From NCBI GenBank assembly GCA_905215395.1, contig CAJMQA010000038.1, positions 1-17,027 on the forward strand: a stretch of DNA of 17,027 bases, given 5' to 3'. Shown here one piece after another: positions 1 through 7,314 of the stretch. The DNA is from an uncultured bacterium (GTDB lineage Bacteria > Bacteroidota > Bacteroidia > Bacteroidales > Marinifilaceae). The notes below the pieces were generated by a model, which ran no database searches, had not been told where the DNA came from, and saw only the letters and a list, made by a program, of their open reading frames with translations. The translations under genes and the position numbers were made by a program. Position 1 is the stretch's first letter, and every line of letters starts with the position of its first letter.

Positions 1-822
1 CCCACAACGAGCCTGTTGTCCGGGGATCAGAGACACCCGGTCTTGTCCGTTTTCAACATTCACTTTACCAGATACCAAAGTGGCTTCTACTCCGTCTTTT
101 TCAGGATAAGCATTGACATTAAAAATTGTCCCTACAGCTTCGACAATAGTACCATTCACTTCCACCCGGAAAGGATGCTGTTTATCACTCTCCACTTCAA
201 AATAACCTTCCCCTTCCAGAAATACCCGTCGTTCATCTCCGACAAAAGCTGCAGGAAATGTCAGTTTACTTGCAGAATTAAGATATACAACGGTACCATC
301 GGACAAGGTTAGCTGGTAATCAGCCCCTACCGGTATCTCTATCGTATGATAATGTAATTTTTCATCTTCTTTTCCGGAAACAACATACACAATCCCTTTC
401 AAAGAATCCTGACGCACAGCAACCTGTCCGGTCTTCAAAACCTCCCCAACAGAATCTTTCGGAATCTTCAGCACCTTTCCATTGCCCAAAGTCAGACTGA
501 TTCGGGAAGAAGTCTCCTTCTGGTTTTCCACTAGAAATTGCCCGGACGGTTGTTGCGTTTTTTCCCGGAAAAAATAAACTGCTGTACAAATGACAGCCAT
601 AGGCAATGCCACCGCAGCCACTCCCCGCCAGAGTTTTACCCGTGGTGAGTTTTTACAAATCGTTTTCCGGCGAATCCGGTCCCACATCCGGTCATAATCC
701 GGTTCTTCAGTAGCTGCAATACGATCCATCCGCTCCAACAACCAGATTTCGTCTGAATCCAGCTCTTTTCTTCCGGTTCTTTCCCAAAGAAATTTCCATA
801 TTTTCGTAAAAACCTCCTTCAT
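1..822 (-). CDS. FecR-family anti-sigma factor (3' end beyond window)
   Basis: The frame is open for 274 codons from an ATG to the window edge, so the C-terminus is missing. Residues 1-65 form a charged cytoplasmic segment, the usual sigma-binding part. One membrane helix follows at about 67-85 (VAAVALPMAVICTAVYFF). The periplasmic part carries FecR-domain features: IPVGADYQLTLSDGTVVYLN at about 163-182, LEGEGYFEV at 202-210, HPFRV at 216-220 and VGTIFNVNAY at 230-239. In this family the protein holds an ECF sigma factor at the inner membrane and releases it when a TonB-dependent receptor reports its ligand. It lies 87 bases downstream of an ECF sigma gene on the same strand, the standard Bacteroidota arrangement. 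A SusC-like receptor gene would be expected next, beyond the edge. The family call is secure; the ligand cannot be told. Confidence 0.93.
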   Translation of the reverse strand, partial: MKEVFTKIWKFLWERTGRKELDSDEIWLLERMDRIAATEEPDYDRMWDRIRRKTICKNSPRVKLWRGVAAVALPMAVICTAVYFFREKTQQPSGQFLVENQKETSSRISLTLGNGKVLKIPKDSVGEVLKTGQVAVRQDSLKGIVYVVSGKEDEKLHYHTIEIPVGADYQLTLSDGTVVYLNSASKLTFPAAFVGDERRVFLEGEGYFEVESDKQHPFRVEVNGTIVEAVGTIFNVNAYPEKDGVEATLVSGKVNVENGQDRVSLIPGQQARCG

Positions 823-909
823 CCTTCCAAAACTATAGTATTAAAAACAGTCGATCGAAATCAATTTGTCTTTAATAACCCTAAGATATCTAAAAGGGTG
901 AAAAGATTA

Positions 910-1485
910 TTAAAATTTTTTCAAATAAATAAAAATTAGAAACAAAAGCAATTCATTTTCAGATATACCCCACATCCCCTTCAATTTACGGTAAGCAATT
1001 TTGACCTGTGACTTGACTGTATTAACTGACACATTCAGTTTCGATGCGGTTTCTGCATAACCAGTCCCCTCAATAACGGCCATGACAAAAATTTTCCGGC
1101 AGTTTTCCGGTAAAGAAAGAAGTAATTCCCGGACATTTTCTACCTTCTCGGCCAAATCTTCGGATTTGTAATCTGCCCAAAATTTATGCTCCCGGATCAA
1201 AGCTTCTGCATGCTTCTTCCTGACCCGGCAATGCCGGAAATACTTATAAATATAATTCCGGACAGATTGATTCAGGTAATATTGAAGGTCATAATCCGGA
1301 TTAATCTGTTCCCGATGAGCCCATAAATTTATAAAACTCTCCTGTACAGCATCCTCGGCAATTTGCCGGTCCTCGACTAACCCCATCGCCACATAAAACA
1401 TACTTCGGGAGTAGCATTGGAATACCCGTTCAAAAGCCGCAGTATCGCCCGATTTCAAAAGATATGTATCACTCTGTATACTCAC
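910..1485 (-). CDS. ECF sigma-70 factor (Bacteroidetes type)
   Basis: This 191-residue protein has the two-domain build of an ECF sigma factor, which directs RNA polymerase to a small regulon. Region 2 is at about 9-80, with the acidic EDAVQESFINLW segment (44-55) that contacts core polymerase and the -10 element. Region 4 is at about 115-172, with a LPENCRKIFVMA start and the helix-turn-helix around GYAETASKLNVSVNTVKSQV. The start is GTG; an in-frame TAA stands immediately before it, and the next ATG would delete part of region 2. The tail is strongly hydrophobic (LLLFLIFIYLKKF), which could aid membrane or anti-sigma contact. The FecR gene downstream is the probable partner. A good promoter lies upstream. 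The class is certain; the target regulon is unknown. Confidence 0.94.
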   Translation of the reverse strand: MSIQSDTYLLKSGDTAAFERVFQCYSRSMFYVAMGLVEDRQIAEDAVQESFINLWAHREQINPDYDLQYYLNQSVRNYIYKYFRHCRVRKKHAEALIREHKFWADYKSEDLAEKVENVRELLLSLPENCRKIFVMAVIEGTGYAETASKLNVSVNTVKSQVKIAYRKLKGMWGISENELLLFLIFIYLKKF

Positions 1486-1526
1486 TTACGTCGAAAATGA
1501 TAGTTGTACAAATAATGATAATTGCA

Positions 1527-1558
1527 CAAATATAAAAAAACAAACGTAAAATTACAAA
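1527..1558 (-). promoter_or_regulatory. Bacteroidetes-type promoter for the ECF sigma gene
   Basis: Read on the minus strand, TTTG (1558-1555), a 20-base spacer and TATATTTG (1534-1527) match the Bacteroidetes sigma-ABfr consensus TTTG-N19/20-TAnnTTTG. Transcription would start near 1520, about 35 bases before the GTG codon. The call rests on motif and spacing only. Confidence 0.6.
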
Positions 1559-1600
1559 ATATACAAAATAAGGGTACGAATCAGATATCAAAAAGTAAAA

Positions 1601-2119
1601 CTAATTACTATATTTTCGTACTAAAGCAATCACCTGTTCTTGTTCTTCAGGTGTCAACTGGCCAGCTTTATAAAACTCAATTACCTGATTCTTATTAATA
1701 AAGATCACTGTAAAATTATTATTCGCCCCTGGTAATTTCCAAGCCGTAGTTAAAATCCCATCCGGATCAAAATAAATTTTCCCATCCGTTCCTTTTACCT
1801 CTTTCAAAGCCATTCTCTTAATCAAAGCATTCGGAAGCATCGGAGCGGCAGCTAAATTGACAATACCATAAGATGTAATTTCCGGCCCTGACACCGGATG
1901 AGTCTTGAAATAATTCCGGAAAGCTTTGTTCTGTCCAGGATGTGAAGGATCAGCATAAAATATCAGCAAATTTTTCTGTCCCAACATCGGCAAAGCAACA
2001 GTGTCATTATTCATATTCAGGATATTTACAGAAAAAACTTTTTCTCCCACTTGTCCTATACTATTCAACGATAAAAGCAACAAACCGAAAATAAATCCAG
2101 AAATAAAAGTCCTTTTCAT
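1601..2119 (-). CDS. secreted YtfJ-like thioredoxin-fold protein
   Basis: A 172-residue protein with a signal peptide (FISGFIFGLLLLSLNSIG, about 5-22) and no lipobox cysteine, so it is probably periplasmic. The rest reads as a thioredoxin-like fold: a KNLLIFYADPSHPGQN strand-loop at 49-64, DGKIYFDPDGILTTAWKLPG around 112-131, a beta strand NFTVIFINKNQ at 135-145, and a C-terminal AGQLTPEEQEQVIALV. That last stretch and the preceding WxL region resemble E. coli YtfJ, a periplasmic protein of unknown role. The CxxC redox motif is absent; DPSHP sits in its place, so disulfide exchange is unlikely. It diverges from the Omp85/phosphoethanolamine transferase operon and may share its regulation. The fold is fairly confident, the YtfJ assignment moderately so, and the function unknown. 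Confidence 0.7.
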   Translation of the reverse strand: MKRTFISGFIFGLLLLSLNSIGQVGEKVFSVNILNMNNDTVALPMLGQKNLLIFYADPSHPGQNKAFRNYFKTHPVSGPEITSYGIVNLAAAPMLPNALIKRMALKEVKGTDGKIYFDPDGILTTAWKLPGANNNFTVIFINKNQVIEFYKAGQLTPEEQEQVIALVRKYSN

Positions 2120-2174
2120 AGCAAAATCATTTTATAAAATTAAACATTGGCATCATTATTGCGTAAACACTCAC

Positions 2175-2190
2175 ATGTTGTACGTAACAT
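2175..2190. promoter_or_regulatory. inverted repeat ATGTT-N6-AACAT, possible operator
   Basis: A 5-base inverted repeat with a 6-base centre lies in the divergent gap between the YtfJ-like gene and the Omp85 gene. Further AACAT copies occur at about 2153, 2212 and 2219 in the same gap. It is where a shared regulator could bind, but half-sites this short arise by chance in AT-rich DNA. No consensus -7 box was found for either gene here. Confidence 0.2.
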
Positions 2191-2254
2191 CCCCCAACGG
2201 GATTGATCCTGAAACATTAAACATCTGAAAATAAATACAATAAAGAATAAAAGC

Positions 2255-3424
2255 ATGGACAAGTGCTTTCTGATCATTATATTGAGCCTGTTACATCTAC
2301 CGGAAGTTATGGGTGCCGGAGACACGCCAACGGACACGATTGTAGCTCCGGACTCGCTTCATACACGACCTCCCTTTTTCAAGAGGATGTACGAAAGCGT
2401 ATACCGGTATTTTATAGAATCGAATGAAGAGAAAACAAATAAACGATTTGACTTTTCTATCATCGGAGGTCCTCACTTTTCAAGTGATACCAAATTAGGT
2501 CTGGGATTAGTCGCTTCCGGTTTATACCGGGTAGACAGAAAAAATCTGACTCTCCCGCCTTCCAATATCTCATTATACGGCGATGTAACAACAACAGGCT
2601 TTTACTTACTGGGAATACGTGGAAACACGATTTTTCCGGATGATAAATACCGGCTAGGGATCAACTTCTACTTTTTCTCTTTTCCAAGTAAATATTGGGG
2701 TATCGGATATATAAATGGAAATCAGGGAAACCACTACACAACCTATAAACGTTTGGAAAAGCAAATCCGGCTTGATTTTTCCCGCCGTTTATTTCCCAAC
2801 ACTTATTTCGGAGTAACCAGCCTTTTCCGGCATGTCAACGGAAAAGATTTCAAAGACATCAGTTTTCTGGATGGCGAAAAAAGCGACATAGCCAGTCAAG
2901 GTTTCGGTTTCTTTGTGACTTATGATTCCAGGGATTTTTTACCCAATCCATACAAGGGAATTTATGCAAAAATTGAACAAATGTTTTTTCCTGATTTTTG
3001 GGGAAACAGGTTTAAACGGACAGATTTTCTTCTCCGGCAGTACAATCAGCTCTGGAAAGGGGCAATTCTGGCATCCGATTTGCAAGGAACATTTAACTAT
3101 GGAAATACCCCCTGGAGTATGGTCGCTTTATTGGGCGGTTCTTACCAAATGAGAGGTTATTATGAAGGCCAATACCGGGATAATAACCTGATGCAGGTAC
3201 AGGTGGAACTTAGACAGCATATATACAACCGACACGGCATAGTAGCCTGGATAGGTGCAGGAAACGTATTTCCGGAATTTAACCGATTCAAATGGAAACA
3301 AACTTTGCCAACATACGGACTCGGCTACCGCTGGGAATTCAAAAAACGGGTAAACATCAGACTGGACTACGGGTTCGGAAAAGGTCAAAGTGCATTTTAT
3401 TTCAATATTGACGAAGCATTTTAA
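2255..3424 (+). CDS. Omp85/BamA-type outer-membrane beta-barrel protein without POTRA domains
   Basis: A 389-residue protein: a signal peptide at about 1-20, a short periplasmic stretch to about 65, then alternating aromatic/hydrophobic strands to a C-terminal phenylalanine, the usual barrel-assembly signal. Family marks are YDSRD at 223-227, the MRGYYEGQYRD segment at 299-309 (the conserved RGY/RGF of Omp85 loop 6), and the final strands GLGYRWEFKKRVNIRLDYGF at 355-374. This is the BamA/TamA surface-antigen barrel. The roughly 45-residue pre-barrel region is too short for even one POTRA domain of about 75 residues, so this fits the noNterm-Omp85 group known mainly from Bacteroidota. Its substrate or partner is unknown. 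The next gene begins 11 bases after the stop, so the two are probably co-transcribed. Confidence 0.88.
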   Translation: MDKCFLIIILSLLHLPEVMGAGDTPTDTIVAPDSLHTRPPFFKRMYESVYRYFIESNEEKTNKRFDFSIIGGPHFSSDTKLGLGLVASGLYRVDRKNLTLPPSNISLYGDVTTTGFYLLGIRGNTIFPDDKYRLGINFYFFSFPSKYWGIGYINGNQGNHYTTYKRLEKQIRLDFSRRLFPNTYFGVTSLFRHVNGKDFKDISFLDGEKSDIASQGFGFFVTYDSRDFLPNPYKGIYAKIEQMFFPDFWGNRFKRTDFLLRQYNQLWKGAILASDLQGTFNYGNTPWSMVALLGGSYQMRGYYEGQYRDNNLMQVQVELRQHIYNRHGIVAWIGAGNVFPEFNRFKWKQTLPTYGLGYRWEFKKRVNIRLDYGFGKGQSAFYFNIDEAF

Positions 3425-3435
3425 AATCAATAACC

Positions 3436-5154
3436 ATGTCAGGATATATCAAAAATATTTTCAATCGGTTTATTACCAATCCTCAACAATTATTCTGTTT
3501 TTTCATTCTGGTAAATCTCATTCCAAGTATATTACTCGTATTTACCGAACCCTACTCTTTCATCGGAAAAGTAATTTTAATTACTTTTCCTCTGGGAATG
3601 TACTTCTGCCTCTATTCCATATTGAAAAATGTGGGATTGACGCAATTGATCCTGATCCCCCAACTCATATTCAATGCTTTTCAATTGGTACTTTTTTATC
3701 TATTCGGAGAATCTGTTATCGCAGTGGATATGTTTCTGAACCTGGCAACTACCAACGTGACAGAAGCCAGTGAATTATTGGACAATTTATGGCCCGCAAT
3801 CATTCTGGTCTGTATCATCTACATCCCCACAATTATTATAGCCGGCATAGCTTGCAAACGTAAAATCCATCTCTCTCCCTCATTCAGAAAACAAATGGTT
3901 GCCGGGGGAGTCCTGTTAGCCGCATTATCGTATGGACTGACTTTTACCGCCACCAATCAGAATACAGGAGAATACAGGTTAAAATATGATGTTTATCCGA
4001 TAAACGTCTATTACAACCTGCATTTTGCCATCAAAAAATGGCAACGTAGTATGCTCTATCCATTGACTTCTTCAACTTTCAAATTCGATGCACAAAAAAC
4101 AATCAAAGCTCCGAACCGGGAAATCTATGTTCTGGTGGTCGGGGAGGCCGGGCGTGCCGATAACTGGGGTTTATGGGGTTATGAAAGAGAAACTACTCCC
4201 CTGTTATCTAAAACTCAGGGACTAGCTCTTTACAAAGATGCCATTACCCAGGCAAATGCAACCCATAAAAGTGTTCCCTTGATTTTATCTGCGGCCGATG
4301 CAGAAAATTTCGATGTTATTTATCATCAGAAAAGTATTGTGGAAGCATTCAAAGAAGCAGGATTCAAAACGATATTCCTGTCAAACCAAACTCCGAACCG
4401 TACCTTTACCGATTATTTCGCTGCAGAAGCCGACTTTCATCACAATATACGTCCGGCTTCCACAGGTGGCATATATACGGTTAATAATTATGATGATCAT
4501 ATGCTCCCCCTTTGCAAACATTACCTGGACTCATTACCGGATAATCTTTTTATCATATTGCATACTTACGGTTCACATTTCAATTATCGCGAACGTTACC
4601 CGCGCAACTTCGCTCATTTTTTACCGGACGATGCAACAGAAGTAGAAGTAAAAAACCGCCAGCAATTAATAAATGCATATGACAACAGCATCCGCTATAC
4701 AGACTATTTTCTGCATTCCCTGATACAAATGCTCGATTCTACCGGTTATTGTACTGCATTATATTACAGTCCTGACCACGGGGAAGACATGCTGGACGAC
4801 GACCGCAAACGCTTCCTGCATGCCTCTCCGCATCCGACATACTATCAACTACACATTCCGCTGCTCTTATGGTTCTCTGATAATTACCAACAAAATTTTC
4901 CGGAACAATATAAAACAGCTATCACTCACACTCTCTTGCCGGTATCTACAAATACCGCATTTCATACCATGCTGGACATAGCTTCCATCAAAACTCCCTA
5001 CCTGAAAACAGAACGTTCTCTGGTCAGTCCGAATTACAAAGCCCGGAGACGGATGTACCTGACTGATCATGACAAACCCATTTTCTGGTATAATTCCGGC
5101 TTGAAAAAAGAGGACAAGATTATGATTGAAAAAAAAGGAATAGATCACAGGTAA
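3436..5154 (+). CDS. phosphoethanolamine transferase, EptA/MCR-type sulfatase fold
   Basis: A 572-residue inner-membrane enzyme. Five hydrophobic helices (about 18-37, 43-62, 67-91, 119-140, 153-172) precede a periplasmic alkaline-phosphatase/sulfatase domain. The metal and nucleophile residues can be placed: E237 in VVGEAGR, T276 in NATHKSVP (39 residues later, the same spacing as E246-T285 in MCR-1), H381 in HTYGSHFNYRERYP, D447-H448 in SPDHGE, and H462. The family moves phosphoethanolamine from phosphatidylethanolamine to a phosphate or sugar of lipid A or another envelope glycan, lowering negative charge and polymyxin binding. The acceptor cannot be read from sequence; lipid A 1-phosphate is a reasonable inference, since Bacteroidales such as Porphyromonas carry phosphoethanolamine there. 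The usual GET(S/T/A)R motif reads GEAGR. It follows the Omp85 gene closely. Confidence 0.88.
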   Translation: MSGYIKNIFNRFITNPQQLFCFFILVNLIPSILLVFTEPYSFIGKVILITFPLGMYFCLYSILKNVGLTQLILIPQLIFNAFQLVLFYLFGESVIAVDMFLNLATTNVTEASELLDNLWPAIILVCIIYIPTIIIAGIACKRKIHLSPSFRKQMVAGGVLLAALSYGLTFTATNQNTGEYRLKYDVYPINVYYNLHFAIKKWQRSMLYPLTSSTFKFDAQKTIKAPNREIYVLVVGEAGRADNWGLWGYERETTPLLSKTQGLALYKDAITQANATHKSVPLILSAADAENFDVIYHQKSIVEAFKEAGFKTIFLSNQTPNRTFTDYFAAEADFHHNIRPASTGGIYTVNNYDDHMLPLCKHYLDSLPDNLFIILHTYGSHFNYRERYPRNFAHFLPDDATEVEVKNRQQLINAYDNSIRYTDYFLHSLIQMLDSTGYCTALYYSPDHGEDMLDDDRKRFLHASPHPTYYQLHIPLLLWFSDNYQQNFPEQYKTAITHTLLPVSTNTAFHTMLDIASIKTPYLKTERSLVSPNYKARRRMYLTDHDKPIFWYNSGLKKEDKIMIEKKGIDHR

Positions 5155-5215
5155 GCGTAACCTCTTGTTAGATTTTAAACACCTACATTGTTTCTTGAAA
5201 AAATATGACAGTTAA

Positions 5216-5246
5216 TTTCAGGAACACTACCAAAAAACTAAATTTG
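5216..5246 (+). promoter_or_regulatory. probable promoter of asd
   Basis: TAAATTTG at 5239-5246 matches the Bacteroidetes -7 box TAnnTTTG exactly. TTTC at 5216-5219 is a near-match to the -33 box with a 19-base spacer. The implied leader is about 25 bases. Motif evidence only. Confidence 0.45.
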
Positions 5247-5276
5247 CATTTGAAAAACAATTAAATTTTTGAATGT

Positions 5277-6275
5277 ATGAAAGTAGCAATAGTCGGAGCA
5301 AGCGGAGCCGTAGGCCAGGAATTCCTGCGGGTATTGGAGGAAAGGAACTTTCCTATGGACGAATTGGTATTGTTTGGTTCCAAGCGGAGCGCCGGCACAA
5401 CCTACAACTTCCGGGGGAAGGAGCTGACGGTAAAACTCTTACAACATAACGACGATTTCAAAGACATAAATATTGCATTTACTTCCGCAGGCGGAGACAC
5501 TTCAAAAGAATACGCCACAACCATTACACAATATGGAGCTGTCATGATAGATAATTCCAGTGCTTTCCGTATGGACGAGGATGTGCCATTGGTAGTACCG
5601 GAAGTGAATGCTGCAGATGCCCTAAACCGTCCCCGTGGTATCATCGCCAATCCGAATTGTACCACCATTTTGATGGTAGTAGCTTTGAAGGCTATCGAAG
5701 AGCTAAGCCACATTAAACGAGCCCGGGTATCCACTTATCAGGCTGCCAGCGGAGCAGGAGCAGCTGCAATGGACGAACTATATACCCAGTACAAGCAAAT
5801 ACTGAACGGAGATAAACCTACCGTCGAAAAATTTGCATATCAATTGGCTTTCAATCTGATCCCCCAGGTAGACGTATTTACAGATAACGGCTACACCAAA
5901 GAAGAGATGAAAATGTTCAATGAAACCCGGAAAATTATGCACTCTGATATCCGCGTCAGCTCAACCTGTGTACGGGTACCGGCTCTTAGAGCCCATTCTG
6001 AAAGCATTTGGATCGAAACTGAACGTCCCATCTCCGTCGAAGAGGCCCGGAGAGCTTTCTCCAAGACAGAAGGGTTGGTACTCCAGGACAATCCGGAAGA
6101 AAAAGATTATCCGATGCCCTTGTTCCTATCCGGCAAAGATCCGGTATATGTCGGCAGAATCCGAAAGGATCTGGCTGATGAAAATGGGTTAACCTTCTGG
6201 GTTGTCGGAGATCAGATCAAAAAAGGAGCTGCCTTGAATGCAGTTCAGATTGCAGAATATCTGATAAGAAAATAA
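5277..6275 (+). CDS. asd: aspartate-semialdehyde dehydrogenase
   Basis: This 332-residue enzyme reduces aspartyl-4-phosphate with NADPH to aspartate semialdehyde, the branch-point metabolite for lysine/diaminopimelate, threonine and methionine. The N-terminal nucleotide loop is GASGAVG (7-13). The catalytic cysteine is C128 in NPNCTT, followed by QAASGAG (155-161). The substrate-binding and catalytic segment RVPALRAHSE contains H240. The C-terminal GDQIKKGAALNAVQIAE is the family signature that packs on the cofactor site. Length and motifs are normal throughout, so it should be active. It stands alone with its own likely promoter, 122 bases after the phosphoethanolamine transferase, and converges on the phosphopantetheinyl transferase gene. 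Confidence 0.97.
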   Translation: MKVAIVGASGAVGQEFLRVLEERNFPMDELVLFGSKRSAGTTYNFRGKELTVKLLQHNDDFKDINIAFTSAGGDTSKEYATTITQYGAVMIDNSSAFRMDEDVPLVVPEVNAADALNRPRGIIANPNCTTILMVVALKAIEELSHIKRARVSTYQAASGAGAAAMDELYTQYKQILNGDKPTVEKFAYQLAFNLIPQVDVFTDNGYTKEEMKMFNETRKIMHSDIRVSSTCVRVPALRAHSESIWIETERPISVEEARRAFSKTEGLVLQDNPEEKDYPMPLFLSGKDPVYVGRIRKDLADENGLTFWVVGDQIKKGAALNAVQIAEYLIRK

Positions 6276-6397
6276 AGATCAGTGTTTTTCAGGAACTGAC
6301 CGGCAGGATAAACTTCAGATCCCCCAATCAAAGGTTTGAAGGACCTGCCTATCAGACTTGAAAAACCACTAATTCATCCCCCAACATTGAAGCCCTC

Positions 6398-7057
6398 CTA
6401 TTTGAACTCAAATTCCAGAAGTTCAGGATTTTCATTCTGACCTGAGCAGATAAAACTTTTATAAGCTTTATCTATCAGACATTCTTTCAGGAATACAGCT
6501 TCCCTGTTTGAGCCAAAGGTGATACACGTTTCAGGAAAAGTAAACAAAACCTCAAAATCAGAAAGAGGGACAGTCAACCCCCGACCTGTGTACTTGAGGA
6601 AACTTTCTTTGGCAGACCAATAACGAAAAAACAACTCTTCCCGCTCTTTCCCGGATAACTGCTCCAGACATTGAATCTCATGAAAATGAAAAAAGCGGCG
6701 CGCCACTTCCATCCGCTCTCCCTTTATACGTTCTATATCTACCCCTATTTCAGTATCAGAAAAACCGGCAATCAAATAATCTCCGGAATGAGATAAATTA
6801 AAGAAAACACCTTTGTGACCTTTTACATAGGGTTTTCCATGTTCACCCTTCGAAAACGTATAATCTCTTTCCCCCAATCCCCACAACTCCTGTATTTTTC
6901 GGCGAACCAGCATCTCTCCCAATAATTTCATACGGCGTACAACAGCATTAGCATAGCTTCGTACCGCTACACAAGTCTCCTCGCCTACAAAGGGAGAAAA
7001 CACATCATCGGAATATGACTGAAAATCGGATATTTTCAAATAATACAACTTCAACAT
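6398..7057 (-). CDS. 4'-phosphopantetheinyl transferase, Sfp type
   Basis: A 219-residue cytoplasmic enzyme that transfers phosphopantetheine from coenzyme A to a carrier-protein serine. The family blocks are in order: GKPY at 74-77, FNLSHSG at 86-92, GVDIERI at 105-111 (D107 and E109 bind Mg), RFFHFHE at 121-127, and RYWSAKESFLKYTGRGL at 145-161 with E151 and K150. This is the Sfp/AcpT class of about 220 residues rather than the short AcpS class. With no polyketide or peptide synthetase genes in view, its target may be the fatty-acid acyl carrier protein or a carrier encoded elsewhere. It is a single-gene unit transcribed towards asd. No convincing terminator was found in the 122 bases between them. 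Confidence 0.92.
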   Translation of the reverse strand: MLKLYYLKISDFQSYSDDVFSPFVGEETCVAVRSYANAVVRRMKLLGEMLVRRKIQELWGLGERDYTFSKGEHGKPYVKGHKGVFFNLSHSGDYLIAGFSDTEIGVDIERIKGERMEVARRFFHFHEIQCLEQLSGKEREELFFRYWSAKESFLKYTGRGLTVPLSDFEVLFTFPETCITFGSNREAVFLKECLIDKAYKSFICSGQNENPELLEFEFK

Positions 7058-7242
7058 AAATTTAAATTTGCAGAGAAGTTAAGCTGGTGTAAAATTAAAA
7101 TAAGGTTTTTAAAGATCATAGTTTCATCCGCTTTTCTTCACTCTTATCAACTTTTACAAAACTTCTTTGTTAAATTCCTTAAGATTTAAAGCCATAAAAC
7201 TCTGAAAATTTAACGTTTCATTCAAAAAAAACGTTTGAAATA

Positions 7243-7273
7243 TTGGTATTTAATCCGAATTTCCTTACTTTTA
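7243..7273 (+). promoter_or_regulatory. Bacteroidetes-type promoter for tonB-1
   Basis: TTGG at 7243-7246, a 19-base spacer and TACTTTTA at 7266-7273 fit the TTTG-N19/20-TAnnTTTG pattern with one change at the last base of the -7 box. The implied leader is about 35 bases. Two copies of AACGTTT lie just upstream, at 7212-7218 and 7230-7236. Confidence 0.5.
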
Positions 7274-7314
7274 CCCGCAGAAAACTGACAACATAAATAC
7301 ATTAAACTAATATC

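Noticed and set aside
828..860. Promoter for fecR (TAGTTTTG at 835-828 on minus)
   Set aside because: It would place the transcription start at or inside the ATG, and the -33 side is poor. Co-transcription with the sigma gene is simpler.
878..899. Hairpin ACCCT/AGGGT between the sigma and fecR genes as a terminator
   Set aside because: The stem is only 5 bases with a long loop and no T run, so it is too weak to call.
6276..6397. Terminator between asd and the phosphopantetheinyl transferase gene
   Set aside because: GGCAGG and CCTGCC form only a 6-base stem around a loop of more than 30 bases, and no T run follows.
7058..7314. Possible small gene or RNA in the largest gap
   Set aside because: The region is AT-rich with no open frame of note, no stable GC-rich stem and no tRNA-like structure. 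Only the tonB-1 promoter and AACGTTT repeats stand out.
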